Assembly (NCBI GenBank): GCA_003342895.1 | Contig: PTFA01000316.1 | Coordinates: 376,161-440,160, forward strand | Direction: 5' to 3' | DNA length: 64,000 nt | Source of the DNA: Casuarius casuarius | Lineage: Eukaryota; Chordata; Aves; Casuariiformes; Casuariidae | Shown here: positions 1 to 14,986 of the stretch, piece after piece | How the letters are laid out: each line of letters starts with the position of its first letter | How positions within the stretch are numbered: position 1 is the first letter of the stretch | Translations under genes and position numbers: made by a program | The notes under the pieces: model-generated | Databases searched by the model: none | The model's input: only the letters and a program-made list of their open reading frames with translations | What the model was told of the DNA's origin: nothing

Positions 1-1229
1 GAGTAAAGTTATTAAACATTCCTATGCCATGTAAAAGCTGAAATCTACATTTTCAAGAGTGTCTTAGGCATTTTGAAAACCTGATTATCCATTCAAATCC
101 TTTATGAGGTTACCTGAAAAGAGGACTTTGACTTTAAATCACTTTCATGCTTTTGAAAATCTTGGTAAGTGTCTGTCATTGCCTCACACAGTAAATGCCA
201 ATCCTCCACAAGTAAGATTGTCTTTATACCATTCGTAACTATAGAAACATGCAAGGGCACCATTGCCAACAGCTTTTATTTAGCCAATATCCATCACAAA
301 ACCCAAGCAACACTTTAGGAAGCAGTTCATTCAAAACTACCAGGATTTAGAAACAGTTAAATGAAGACACAAGCAAGTTGGTTTTTTTTTTTTGTTTTTG
401 TTTTTGTTTTAGTTCTTAAATGTCAAGAGAGGTGCTTGGCTGTTTGTATTAAGCAGAGGTTACATCCTAGAGCCGAAAGCAGATGTAAAAGATGTCGAAG
501 ACGTAAGTAGGAGAGGAGCTAGTTGATTCAGAGGGTTGCTAATGGGATGCAGAGCCTTTCCTCCAAAACTTCTTGTTCACATCTAGCTGAGGAGTATTGG
601 AATAGCATTGCCAGCATACTGCCCATTGGCTCATGTAAAATTAGTTTGGTATTGTTAGCCCAAGTGCCAGGGAATCAAGCGTCCCTAAAAGGCCCACTTG
701 GTACTGTTTGGCATTCTTTTTGTTCAGTCTTTCCCAGAAAACCAAGGTCTGAATGAGCCAGGAGACAGATCTGCCTTTCACCTATGTGATCATTGGTTTG
801 GCTCTCTTCATTGGGAATCGATTGGCTGCATTTAAATTAGCCTAAGAGATGGAGAATCATATTCTTTTGCTTTCGTAAAGCTACTCATGGATGCGGTATT
901 GAGGAAGCCAGTGCACTGAATGGGATACTAAGTAATCTGCTGACTCTACCCATGGTTATAAAGCTGAAATTCAGTGAGGGGGGATCAAGGAACTGTGCAG
1001 AACATAAAACCACCCCAGGAAGGGATGGCTCAAGTCCTTGCTTATCTTTCGTAAAAGCATCTTCAGATGCTTGTTGTAGTTCAGATAATATTTAATCTAT
1101 GTTCCGTTTTACATTTACTGCTTTATCTTGATAATGTAGTAAGTGTTTGATGCAGCTATATCTGTCTCCCTTTCTCCGCTTGTCTAGAATATCCTTGGTG
1201 TTTAAAGCCAACCCTTATGTCAGCTTCTT

Positions 1230-1390
1230 TATTAAGGAATGTGTGGTGGAAATTATGCTAATTAAGCTGGAGTGTAATTATGGGCTAGGAAGATTATTTC
1301 ACAGTCAGAATTGAATTGTTGTAGATAAATGTGCATTAACTTAATAGTGTGCAACTAATTAGCTTTGCTATTTACTCGTAAAAGGTAAAA
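1230..1390. promoter_or_regulatory. Candidate conserved noncoding element
   Basis: Dense homeodomain-type TAAT cores (GCTAATTAAGC, GTAATTATG, CAACTAATTAGC) sit in a non-repetitive stretch. This look is typical of deeply conserved enhancers in neural genes, but conservation cannot be seen from one genome. Confidence 0.25.
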
Positions 1391-3058
1391 AAAAAAAAGA
1401 TGTAATCGGTTATACAAAAGCTTCAGAAATGAATATATTGAAGAGCCAATGGGAAGTACACTTTGAATATCTCTTTAATTACTATTTTGCTGGATTTTTT
1501 CTCAGTTTTCCTATTCTGAAATTACAGTGGGCACAAGTGGCTAATTAATATACATGTAACTTTATTTCTACTTACAATATATATTGTACAAGTAAAGTGT
1601 ATGGTTGCCAGTGTGACAGTTATATATATTTGTAAAGCATATTCAAGTAATTATGACTTCATGGTCTCTTGTGCTCTCCACTAAATGTAAAATATGTTAG
1701 ATCTCATTGTCTAGCAAATGTTGAGAAGGTGGAGACTTCATTTACTTTACACATCTAGCTTTATTTTTTCTGTTCTTCAGGAAGTTTGAAATTTGTGCTT
1801 AATATATTTTTAAGGCATGAAAGAGATAAACACTTAAACATTGGACACATGCACTGAATACCACTTAAAATATTACAGATGCATAGTAGAAATAGTAGCG
1901 ATAGAGGATTAAAAAGCAAAGAATGCTGTATTGCTTTATTTTCCAAGCTCTGTCTGGACCCCTGTCTGACAGACCGAAAGCCTTCAGCAGTTTTCCAACT
2001 AAAACACAAGTTGGTATATTCCAAAAATTCCCACATTTAGTTGCTGTGCTTCTCAGACATTCATGAGTATGAAGAGAAGGTTGCAGAATATTGTTGTTAG
2101 TTTCTGAGAATACCTAACACAGTGATTTCGTTTGTGCATGTAAAATCATACATAGAAATTCTTTATAAGCCATCTCTGAGCAAATATTTCTTTCATGGAC
2201 TTTTGAGTGAAAGAGACTCCAATAAAGTGGTATAATAAATCAAGGTAGTGGTTGAAAAGTAGAAGCCTGAACTGGAGTGTGTGGTATGCGCAGAACTTCA
2301 CCTGTGGTGTAGCCTGCAGAGCTTCGTTGTATGATCACCTTTTATAGAAGAAGCAAGTATTTTCTTGAAATGGAGAAAAATCATTTCAATAGCCTACAAT
2401 AGTGATTTTTCCACTAATAATATCAGGCACAATATCTCCTGCTATAGAACAGTTCCATGGCATTTCTATAACAATATATAGTGAAACTGAGCAGTTATCA
2501 GTTGTTTCTCTTTGCTAGAATTTGTATGAAGTTATATTCTGTTAATAAGAACAGATGCATTTCAAGACCACGGGATCCTGGGTGCATTCATGTTTGCCAT
2601 TAGATAAAAAATTACAAACAGCAGGTATTGACACTGACCTAAAAAACCTCAGACTTTTCCTACTCCCAGCCTTCCCTTGTGTAAACCACCCTGCTGAAAA
2701 TCTGTGAAGTGTGTTGCATTAGAACTTGACTTTGAAATTTGCAGCTTGCCATCTTTCAAAATCCCGTACATACAGTAATGCTTTGTCATCGTTTTTTCCC
2801 CACCAGCCTGATTGCTCTTATCTTTCTTCAGTATATTCAATATATCTGCTCAATATATTTCACTATTAGTTTTCCTCTAAATTTGCTCTTTTTTCCATTC
2901 CTTCCTCCCCTGTTGCCACCTTTCCAAGAGTGTCCTTATGTCAACTCCTCTGTGTCATGGATTAGCATTTCTGTTTTATTTGTTTGCAAAGATGAGTAGT
3001 TATTTTAAATTTTTTTAAAAAAAATCAAAGATTGGTCTGTGTCATGTGTGACAGCTGG

Positions 3059-3088
3059 TAGATTACCAGCCTAGATTACCAGCCTAGA
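3059..3088 (+). repeat. 13-bp tandem duplication
   Basis: Two copies of TAGATTACCAGCC and the start of a third. Confidence 0.9.
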
Positions 3089-3219
3089 CAGAACTATTGC
3101 ATCTATTCCATGCAAGCATGCTTGGGTCCTCCATAAAGCATATCTTGGTGTTCAGCAGTTGATCTGAGTGCATCTCAGGGGAGGAGAGGAAAGGAAATAA
3201 AAGGTGATCAAATGGGCGC

Positions 3220-3480
3220 TTGTGAACGAGGGTTGATTAAAAATGACTAAAACCATCCGTCATTACATTTTTTAATCAGTCTAGCAACTGAACCCACTAT
3301 TCATTTTTGGAAGCCAAGGTTTCCAAAGTTCATGGCTTTCATTTAATTTTAAAGCAAAATCTAATTTCTTAAGAGATAATCTAATTAGAAATGAATAGAT
3401 TTGTATAGACTGTGCATGCTACATGAATTTCACACGCTGTGGAAGCAATGCGTCTTGAAACTAACCACGGTTTAAATTAA
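3220..3480. promoter_or_regulatory. Candidate conserved noncoding element
   Basis: Unique AT-rich sequence with TGATTAAAAATGACT, TTTTTAATCAG, CATTTAATTTTAAAGC, GATAATCTAATTAG and GTGCATGC motifs, free of simple repeats. Confidence 0.25.
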
Positions 3481-6400
3481 TTCAAGTTACAAATATTTTG
3501 GAAATCTGTTTCAGAAAGAACTGTGGTATCTGTTGCTTAGGTGTGTGCAGCATGGTCAGAACATGCGCACTGAGGTCTGAGGCAGTTATTCATACTGGCG
3601 CTCTAGGATGTAATTGTAGGGTGTTTTTATAGTTGGCATTGGTGCATCAGCTGAACGCATAGAGTTTCCAAGTTGGAGGGAGCAGCATTGTCTTTTTAGC
3701 TTTAATAGAGAAATCTGGGGGAAAAGGTTATCCTTTGTCTGGAAAAAAAAGTTTTGAGGTGAAAAGGGAAAGAAGCAATTGAGTCTGGTAATTTTTGCAG
3801 TTGACAGTGTCACACACCAGCTTAATTCTTTGATTAGTTAATAGGCCCTTGAATTCAGTATATCAGATGAAAAATCCCACCCAAACCATGTTGCATAAAA
3901 AAATAAGTACCACACAACCGACATTATCTTACCGTACTTTTAAATGTAGCTGTACCTGCAGAAACTGAGGAAAGATTTTTAATAGATTGAGGCATATATT
4001 TTCCCCTTAATATATTCTAGTTTCAAGCTCTCTTTAAGATACTGATTCTGATTTCTTCATGATGGATCCTTGGCAGTATTTCTCTCATTCGTTAATAAGG
4101 GCAATTGTCCTGAATCGATTGCATGATTATTTTGTGCAGTGTATTAGGTATATGCAATATTTCACAGTTCAGCTGGAAATGTTTCTGCAGAACAGTCTGT
4201 AATCTCATACTTTTTATAAACAACAGAAAAGTAGTGTCAGACTGTAACCTAACAGGATGGCAACTAAGAGGGGAGTTGTATTTTTCTCATTCAAAAGATG
4301 TTTTCCTGTGAGCTGCATTTTACTGAAGTAAAACTGTATAACATAGCTATAAGATTTCTGTTTTAAGTTTACTTCAAATCTACAGCTTACTTCTGCAGCA
4401 AACTCAGTGTCACCGATGTAAAAACACTTTCCTCTGTTTTGGCTGCTTCTTTTTGCATTGTTTCGCTGGTTGTAAGTTGAGAGACATCAAGCTAGCAAGC
4501 AGGAGACCAGATTTTTCCTCCTTAATGAAAACTGAAGTAAAAGCAGTCAAGAAAAAGCCATTACTCTGTTTTCCTTTAATAAGAATATCAAATTCAAGTG
4601 CATTTACAGTATTATACATCTCATAGATTTAATGAACAGGATTTGTTCCCTTGCTTTTCCAGAAGTTTGAATGGGAAGGTGGTTGGAGAACAGAAAATGA
4701 GGATTTTTTTTAAGGCAGTATCAAAAATTTACATGGGTTTTTCTCTTGGCTTTCCAGACTGTAGGTTTGCATGTTTCAGGGCAAATTGTGGAGGTTATCG
4801 ATTTGTATGATATTTTGAGTCGACTTAAAGTTTTATTGTTTAATATTCTTTATTTAAACATCAAAAATATGTCTACTGTTTAGAGTTTACTGTGCTCAGA
4901 AGGACGGGGAGTGTTGTAAAGTATTTGATCGGAGCGATACTTGATGGTGTTATCACTAAGGAGTGACATAACACAGGATATTAGGATTTGGGGGAGTAAT
5001 CTGTGTTCTTTGGAAAGCGTACCTTTCTATGTGGCTAGAGAGAGAATCTCAAAAGCTTTTTTCCCCTCTTGCTGAAATACAGAAAAGTTTAAGAGCCTCT
5101 GAGTGGGAACACTACTTCTAGAAAAAGAGACAATTTTGATTTAAAGATCTCCAGAGACAGAGAATCTGTCAAACCTCTGAGGAGGGCATTCAAGCAAGTG
5201 ACTGTGTGAGATGAAGTAAGTCAATGACAAAGTCAAGGATAGAATCCCTCAGGTCTAAGTCTGGCTGCTGTTTTAATCTCTAGTCTCCATTTCCACTTTC
5301 TGACCCATGAGAAAAGCCTATGCACGCCTGTGACAGCAGCACTTCCGCTGGGCAAAATTTCACAACGTTAAGTGTGAACTCCTGGACCCAGAGAGGAGAA
5401 AATGGAAACCAGTCTTTGCGGGAAGGGTTAGCTTGCCATGTTTTCACAGCTGCAGTGTATTAAGCTACTGTTAGACCCTTGTGTAGTAGAGGGTCAGAAA
5501 GATGTTATGCATTGCAGAGGAAAAGAAGAAAAATTAAGCAGCTTAAAGACACTGCGATAGCCTGCCTAATTTGTCTCTTATTTGCCTGTTTAGAAATAGT
5601 CCTTCTTTATGCAAATACCTACAGAGGAAGATACAAAACCAGATTTTCAAGAGTGTTTCGACTTAGCAAAGGACAATTTCCCCAAAGAATAATGCAACTC
5701 TTCCTGACAAAAAAACCTGCCAAACAAACAAAAAAGTACAACTGGCAAAATCAAAGATATCCTGAAGCGCTGAAGTCCCTAGTTTTTCCTGCTCCCCATC
5801 CCGGAGTCTAGAGGAGAAACAGTATCATACCAGCAAGGGCAGGGGAGCCTCAGGGTACAGCCAACATTTTCTCCAAGGCTTCTTTGCTGGCAGTGAGGGA
5901 ATGAATGAGTAAAGGGCAATGTCAGGAGCACAGAAGATTATTTGATAAAGATTCATAAATATATTTCAATTAAACAGACATTTATAGGGGAAGTAAGGGT
6001 AACCTCGAACAGATAGATCATACCTCTGCATGTGCTGTAGTGGAGGCAGTAAATTAGAACAATAAATAATATCTTATGGGCTAGTGTCATTAGATAGTCT
6101 TTACTCAACTGTATCATCTAAAAAAATCTTTTTTCTCTTAAGATGAGAATATTCTAGAAATCTGCAGAAGGCTCGTCTCTAGACAATTTTTTATCATGTT
6201 GAAGTAGTCATCTGGTAAAGCCATCTTGCCGCTTCACAAGCTCTTTTTTTTTTGGTTTTCTTATTTTAAAATCTAAATCATGGGTAGTAATGTCAAAACA
6301 GAAAAGCGATGCTATATTAGAAAACACAGAGTAGATACAAATGCAGAACTGCATTTTTCAGCATGGAAGAGGGAATATTTGCCATTATGCACATCCATTT

Positions 6401-9400
6401 TAGGCGTCTGCTGTAGAGGAGACCTGATTCTTTCAAGTGCTGGATTAGCGCTTGGGCCACAGGCGTGTGGTTCCATTAGAGACGCAGGAGAAGTCATGCA
6501 TAAAGCCGAACATCGCTTTAGCTCTTGTGCAGAGCTGGGCAGGATGTCTGTGCCCCTTCCAGAGCAGATCCTCTTCTGCACTTCTTTAATAGACACAAGT
6601 ACATTGTGAAACAAGAGTAAAAATGGTATTTTGTGATGAAGCTATGTAAACATTTGTGCATTGTTCTTCTAGGTTGGCCCCATAGAAGTGTGAAAGAAGG
6701 AAAATGTAAATCAAGAGCAGTATTATGAAGGTTGTTTCCACAGATTTTCAGTAGTGCCACGTGTTTGTACAGCTGTCCTAGAGTGAGCCATGCAAAATTT
6801 GAAATCTAGAGAAAACGTAAGCTACATGTTCAAATAAAAACAAAGCATATATTGAAGCACAGTCAGATGTCATTGGCTGTTCATGCATCATACACTTAAA
6901 TATTTAAATGGCTCACTGTCAGGATGCAAAGTGTTATCCATTTGTCTCAGCGAAGTCATTGATCCAGTAAAGTAGGTCCAGGTATTGCTGGCAGAATCCT
7001 AACACTGCCCATACTAATAGGCAGCAGTTTACCTCGATAAGGAGTTCAAGCAGGTTACTCAAATGAAAATACATAACTGTTGGGCCAAGCATATCTTTCT
7101 ATACATCTTTTCCCATTCAAGTCTGAATAGGACTGAGCTCTGAAATCAGCTTTTCCCATACCCGAAATGCAACTAGACTCTGCAGTGAAATGTTTCCTCC
7201 TCTTTGTGATTCCACTTGTACAATTCCTGTATTTCTTTTTTTGCTTACAAATCAAATTTACAGTTGTGCATGTAAGAAAAAAAAGAATGAAGAGGTTACT
7301 GTGATCAAAACATTATTTGCTTTAAACATTCGTTCATGTTCCCAAGCAATTTGGTAAGTAAGCTGTTTGCTAGCAGCAACTCTTCACAAAGTGTTAAGAA
7401 CTGCATTAGTAGAAAAAACATATGGTGGAAATTTGTGAGAATCAAGAAGTGCAGGTTTGGCAAGATTTATACATTTACTTTGATTGTAATGATGCTGGAT
7501 GCATTTGTATCTGTCACACAGAGTGCCACACACATTCTTCTGTAATCCTTACAGCACAGTGGACTGTGGTGGAATTATTGTGCTTTTAGTTATATATGAA
7601 ACTCAGAACAGAATTTCTCTTTTATCTCCTTCCTGTGCCACAGGCGGACATGGAGGTATATAGGATTCAGTTTCAGATTGGAATAAACCGTAACTTAAAT
7701 GTATTTCTTTGTTTTATTGGAACTTACTTACATTTCTATTTGTATTTTTTCTCTGTCCTTGCTTCTGTGCTTTCAAATTTAGTCTAAACTATGTCAGATT
7801 TTTTGTTCCTAACTCTTCCAGTATCAGGTTATTAACGTAGTCTTTGTTTAATTTACCTTTCTTGTAAGATAGAAGTACAATTAGTTCTCTGCTTATATTT
7901 GTTCATTGTTGCCTTAATGAGTTTATACTAGGCCTAAACCTGCCATTATTACATTATCTCACAGATATGTATAAGAATCTAGGGCTGAAGATGAAGGTTA
8001 TTGTTTGCTTGTTGCTTCGTACATTTATTTGGCCAGGTTTAATCATAGAAAGTGAGAAAACGAGCCATTAGGTAGCTTTCTTCTGTTTATATTATGATCT
8101 TTCTCTATGGATTCTGCTTAGGTTTTTTTTTGGATTTTTTTACCAATTAATTTTAACACCTCGTTAGTGCTCTTTTTTATATGTATAAGGTACAACGTCC
8201 TTAAAGAGAGATTCCTGTATTACTGATGTACTCCCTTCAAATATTCTTAATAGGAGTAAATGTTTTCCTTTAAACATGGGAGGAGGTTCTTTCTTTGATC
8301 TTCTCTTGACTCTTAATTCCTTTGTGTTTGATCCTGAGCTACATGTAATTTTTTTTTTTCCTAGTACTACCAGGAATGCATTCTCAGACCTCTCCTTTTG
8401 GAAATAAGGCAAAAGAGATCTTCAAGCTGTTACGTTGAATTTCTGGGTGACAAAACAAGCAAACTCTAGGCACAAGTTCAGCAAAAAATGTTGTAGGCTG
8501 GCATTAGGAGTACCGCAGTGTGTATGAGTTTGAAGTCTAGGGAAGATTATCCTTTGTTCAGATCGCATTGCCTTTGCCTTTGAGCACCACTTAATGTATG
8601 ATAACCTCTCCTGCTGTAAGACTCTCTCATGTATATGCATGCTTAGTAAGACATGCAAGCACATGCCTAAAAGTATGGTTTAAAGACACAGTTTTGAAAA
8701 AAATGTATCTAAAATTCAGGTATTCTCTTTCTTTGATAAATGCTTGGTGGTAGGTAGTTAAATCTTTGTTGACCGTATGGTTCTTTATAGCAGGTATCTT
8801 CACAGGGCTGCCTTTGGGGAACATTGCTGAGCCTGGAATAGCTCTGGGTGTCAGTGCTGGCTTCTGCCAGCTGCTTGGTCAGCTGTGAACTTTCATGTTC
8901 TGCTCTAATAATGTAAAGGAGACACAAGAATCTAAGCTCTCTTGTAATTTACTGTGACCAATGGGTAAAAAGTATATGAAGCCATCATACCTGCTTTTCA
9001 TATTCTATGGGAAATTGATGTGTACCCTTAGTTACCAATTGGAGAGGCCTGTGCTTTTAAAAGCTATTATTTAGTATGTTTAAAATCAGTGCTTATATAA
9101 ATATAACAGGTTTTGAGTGTGTGTGAGCAGCATTTTTAGCAGTAGAAAAAAAATTCTGACAAAATTCAAGCAAATATTCAGATGCAGTATTCGCCTTGCT
9201 CACGTACAGCTGCTGCATGTTTAAGTGATCCCACATACCCAATGCTTTCTACTGTGTAAATTAAACTCTCTCTGAAGTCTTTATCTCCTTTACTCTCTGA
9301 GATGTGTATGTGGCACGATGGCAGGAGCGGGAGCTGTTTGGGATGTGATAGTCAGAATCTGTGCTGTCCATCAGCCAGGTGGGAGTCCTTGGTATTGCTC

Positions 9401-12400
9401 CTCATACTGCTCCATTTTCAGAGTTACCACAACTCATCAAGCCCCTAGTTGATTCTCTTCAGCTGATCCTGCATAAAATGTAGTCTATCATGGTATTTTG
9501 GCCATGCATATGGGCAGCTTACGTATAACACGGTATTCCCCTTCGGGATCCTCTCCCGTTCCCTGACAGCAGCCTACTGTAGTCCGTGGAGCGTCTGCAT
9601 TAGGCACCACTTCAAACTCGGACTTTGGAAGGATTCAGAACAGCATCAGTCTTGCATTCCTAGAGACAGCTTGCTTCAAGGAAACAGGGTGGAAAACTTG
9701 GGCATGCTTTGGTCAGTCTCTTCAGATGTAGAGAAATAATGCGCTTTTACAACCTGCTGAGATGTTTGGAGGCACACATACACTTTCCAATCAAAGATGT
9801 AAAGTACTTGCACAGCTGTAATTCTCTCGTGGAAACCCCCCCAAGAGCAGCAGAAGCCTATAGCCAACCGTAACAGCTTAGTAGTGGTATCCCGAGGGAA
9901 GTATAGACAATAGTGGAAGAGTGTGAATGTGCGTATGTTAGCTTACTGTTCATTTTTGGATCACCTACGCAGATATTTTACAGGCTTCTCAAAAATGGCG
10001 TGCCACTTACCTCCTCAGAGTGACTCCAGCTTTCTGGCTTGTTTCACCATCTGTGCACATTGCCTCTCAGGTGTTGTAAGTACGGAAGATGTTGATGAAG
10101 GACACATGCATTTAGCTAGTGCTTGTTTAGGTTATTCACTACAGTGTCAAATTTTGCTTGATTCTACTTGATAATTCTACTACTGATCTTCATTTGCTCT
10201 CAGTTTAACTGATTTCCATGTGGCATGATATCAGATGCTTCACAGAAACGGAAGTAGATGCAATTGTCACTGTCCTTTTCCCTTTCTTTAATCTGACCCT
10301 AATCTTCATCATGTGCTGACCTTACTATTACTTTCCTTTGGAGGCAGTAAAAGATATTTTGCTATTTAATTTTAATTTCCTTTCCAGGATCTAACCCAGC
10401 TTATTTTGTGATGTTTTCTAATTCTCATTCCATTCCAAGTCTTTGGACTTCCATGATCTGCCTTCCTTTCCTTATCAGTCTTTTCTGGGTTTTTTTCTTC
10501 CCTTCTGTTTGGCTATTTTAACATGTATTTTTTTGTTAAGCAAGTAGGCTTGGAACCGTGGCCTGAAAAATTTCCCTCTTTTATGCAAAATATTCCAGGT
10601 AGCTTTGTACCTTTGTCTTAGAGAAATTCCAGTCCTCCTTCCTGCTCAAGACCTTAAGCTCTTCAGTCCATTTGACTTCATTTAGTAGCCCTCCTAACTT
10701 TCTTTAATTAAGCCAAATTTAAAAATAACATCAGTATTTTAATTTTTGAAGTAAACTTTGTTAATAGAGCTGGAAGCTTTGCTAAAAAAAAAAATTTTTC
10801 CCTAGCTCATTTATTTTTTTCCCCTAGAAGAGATTTTTTAAAAAGAATTAAAAAATGCAAACTCCTGGAAACTAGTCCTCTCTGCCCTGAAGGCTGCTAA
10901 AATTATCACAATTATTCAAGCAGCCTTAACCGTTGACAGAAGTTTTTGTTTGTTTTATATAGCTACCGTATTTCATTTAGAAACTACTAAAAATATAACC
11001 ATTTTAGAGACCATCTGCTTTAGATGACAGTGCAGACTGGGGCTAAATATTTTATCTTCTCTGCTTTGTTCTTTATCGCTCTTAAAACTGGTTGCATGAT
11101 AAACCCAGTATTCTAGGTTAAAAGCTTATTTTTCTGGAATACTTTTCCAATTATGTCCAACCCATGCACACACAGTCATTTCCAACAAGTGTTCATTCAT
11201 CACTTATTTGTTAGCCTTTCTCTTTGGAGATCAGAGGGGGAAAGTAGGCACAACATTGGTTTCGTGTGTACATACGACGTGAAGGCTGCAGGATCATTGT
11301 GACAAATATCTGGGCCTTTGATTAAGGGACCTAAAGCTGGTGGACATAACTCTAACTTTGAACACTGCCTGGGGATAACTGGTATATATTTTGCATGCAG
11401 AAGAAACAAATCCAGTTTTGGAAATGTCTGAATAATTCCAGTAGAGGTCCCTTTTTAGAGGCTTCATTTATGAGCTGCATATCTGATAGCAGAATTGGGG
11501 ACTAATGAAAGAAACAGACTGTTTTGTTTGTGATGTGTGTGTGGAGAAAACACTGCTCTTCTAGGCCATTGGACATTGAGCAGGTGTACCTTTCGGTGAT
11601 GTAGAGCCATCTCAAGATCACTCCATAGCACTGAGCTTTTGTATAAAAAAGGCGAACTGGCTGTGTCAGCATCTCCAGATCTCGTCCGTTGAGGGAGAAG
11701 ACTTTCGGGTAGCTTTTTCTCTGCCCCTTCATTCGTTGCCTCTTCCATCCTGGATTCCAGGACAAAGCAAAATGAAGCTGAGCCGGTTATCCGGCTCCAT
11801 GGTGTACTATTGCACGTAATAATGAGGGTTTTTTTGCCAAGTAATAGGCATATTACAGAGGGGGAAATTTCCTTTGGGAGAGAATTTGGTGATAAAAGTT
11901 CTGCCACTTCAAAGTATAGTTATTTAGTTAAAGGCAATTACTTTGAACTGTTACAACTCATTGTCTTGTCATGTAAGCTGTTTCTGGTATTTTGGATCCT
12001 CTCCAAAATACCAATGCCTGTACTTGGGGTCTAGTATTGAAAATGAGAACAAATTGGAAGTGGAGCTGGGATAATCAATTTCTCCTCTATTTTTTTTTAA
12101 ATTACTTTTATTTTAGAAAATATTTTCTGGAAGGCTTATTTGTTTCTTTGAGAACTGTGTTATGTATGAAGCGGGTCTAACACGTAGTTGAAGAACCTGT
12201 TAACATGTATTGCTACTTAGGTATCCTTACTGAGAAAATAAGTATGAGAGAAAGCTAGCACATCAAGTAACATTGGTTCTATCACTCGCCTGTGTAAACC
12301 TATGGTGTGTTTATGGATTTGTATTACTCATTCTTAAGTAGAATTAAGTGATCAATCAAATAACCACTTATTTTCACCTATAAGCAAGTCAGAGTATGCC

Positions 12401-13575
12401 AGTATACTTGGACATGTAATATTTGCCGTCATATTCATCTTTAGTTGTAAGATCTCACCAAAATAAAACAAAATGAAGGGTTAGATACTAGCTTGTGCAA
12501 GTCAGAACCATCTTACCAGCAAAGTATTTCATGCTCAGCCGGTAGCCCACAGTGGTGCCTGGATCCTTCCAAATACAACACCAGTTTGTGTGTGGGTGGT
12601 AGAGGCTGCTCAGGTCCACCAGCACTGTGAAGCAATAGTTCTCTGAGAGATGGACTACTTGTATACCCCAAAAGGATATTCAGCTTTATTTTCAATATGT
12701 GCCCTTCTGTGTCACTTCTGTGAGCTGTTTACATCCTGATCATGTAATCAGTAGCTATTGCCCTTATCCTATGCTTGAAACTGCTTCCAACATCTTGTCA
12801 GCTGCCTGGTGTCCCAGTGTGCCTCCAAGGGCTTGTCAAAGCTCCTAGACTTCCCTGACACCTCTTACAATGTTGTGCTGCGTTTTCTAAATATACGTTC
12901 AATATTAGGATCTTTCTGAAGATATGCAAAAGGTCTCCATTAGGAGCTTGTCAGCAGTCTACATTGTCTGGAATACAGCCGGTGGAATAGCTCATGTGTG
13001 ATTTGTCATCACATTTTTGTTTTCTTTGTAATAAACACTTAATGTGAAATTTAATATTCATGAGTTAACATCTGCTTTGTCAGAACAGAAATAGCAGATG
13101 AAATTCTGAGTGTATTTTTTAATATTTCATATTCTGAATCTCTATAAAGATACAAACAGAATGATAACTCTCAATCTGGCCAAGATCCTGTATGGGAAAA
13201 GAACAGACAATACCTCTGTTTCATAATAATTCATTATTCTTGTAAAACAGGGCTTGTTTCAACGAAATGGCTTGGAGAACTGTTGTATTAAATGTGCAAA
13301 ATGATTGATTTTGCTTGAGATGGACTGCAGAGCTACTGTAAGCTTTATCCAAACTCAGATTAATTCATCCAGTGATGTACACTCGGCCTCAGTGCAGCAG
13401 AATCCCTCTTATTCAGGAAGGGAATTAATAATGATTAGGAATATTTTTTCAGGTACTAGAGCTGGACTCTGCAAAAGCTCTTGTGTGTTTTCTGTCGAGC
13501 AGCCCCCGGTTACCCCAGTAAAGACAACAAAGAACCTACAACCTTTTTCACAACTTTTGAGGGCTCACCTGCCCG

Positions 13576-13594
13576 CCCCCCCCCCCCCCCCCCC
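13576..13594 (+). repeat. C19 homopolymer
   Basis: Nineteen consecutive C residues preceded by GCCCG. G-rich on the minus strand and able in principle to form a G-quadruplex; the length is likely to be error-prone in the assembly. Confidence 0.95.
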
Positions 13595-14425
13595 AAATCA
13601 TAAAAAATTAGCTCTCCCATGCAAAAATGGTGTGGGAGAATTGAAGCATCTCATGCAGAGTGGCTCCTGAGAGACAAAGTACAAAGCCATTTTCATGAAC
13701 GCTTTTACCCATAGACACAGAGGGGAAAAAATTACCTGAAGTGACAAATTAATTTAAAATGCAATTGTGGTAGTTGCAGAATACCTGCTGAGTCTTCTTC
13801 AGTACTCTGGGGTTCAGTTTTCACGTGATGCTAGGGTGTTTCATGCATTGTAAGATTAAATGAAAGTCCAAACACCGAGTCTTTGTCTAGTTGCTTTAAA
13901 TTGAGCAGTATTAATGATGATTTAAAAGTAATCAGTTGTATAACTGTGTAGTGTACAATTGTAATAATTATATAATTGTATAATTGTATCATTAGTTTGC
14001 ATTTAGCATGCCCCATATCTAGAAACAATAAACCAAAAGACAGAATAGGTAATCATTTTCTCTGTAAGATAGCAGTTTTATAAAATAAAGATTGCAGTAA
14101 TTAAAAAGAACTCTTCTACAAACTGTAGGATTTCATAGCAAACAATTTTTGGGTTTTGATCCTAGCACTCCAAATTTTAATTTTAATAGAGAAAGTATAA
14201 TGGTATCAGCATGTTTCTTTCTTTCCTTTTATTAGTGTTTCATGTAGCCTTTTTTATCTAGAGGACTTTAACACTTAGAGACTTAATTCCATAATGCTAT
14301 TCACTCCAAATATACTTCCTATAACATTCTCTCAGAGAAATACAATTTAAAAAGGAAAATTAGCTACGTAATTGATTGAATGTTGACTTTGAAAGTAACA
14401 GAAAATCTGAAGTTTTATTACTTAG

Positions 14426-14725
<300 letters not shown>

Positions 14726-14956
14726 TGAAGAAGAGTTACAGGTCTGGACCAAGTTTACTCAAGCTTTCAATTAAGTCATTCATTACCATCAGAGAAGGTA
14801 CAAATTGCATAAAATATTATTGCTACTTACTTGAATGACTTGTTTGGATTGAATATTTCTGTTTGATTGCATACCACTGTGCCCATAGTTGATCAGAGTA
14901 ACTAGTAATATAGTCTTGATCTCACTGAAGCATATGACCATTTCCATGGGAATTTC

Positions 14957-14986
14957 AAAAAAAAAAAAAAAAAAAAGAAGAAGAAG
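14957..14986 (+). repeat. A20 run followed by (GAA)n
   Basis: Twenty A residues (14957-14976) are followed by three GAA units and a further G. It lies about 300 bp into the large intron after the first visible CTNND2 exon. No polyadenylation signal precedes it closely. Confidence 0.9.

Noticed and set aside
6280..6614. Overlapping frames of 109 and 100 codons on opposite strands
   Set aside because: The two frames shadow each other in a slightly GC-richer patch; neither shows a domain or exon borders.
11464..11907. A 147-codon minus-strand frame as a gene
   Set aside because: No domain, no family resemblance, no splice context, and it overlaps another minus-strand frame of 87 codons; chance is the simplest explanation in 64 kb.
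13305..13670. A 121-codon plus-strand frame with a proline run
   Set aside because: The proline stretch is the translated C19 homopolymer; nothing else in it is recognisable.
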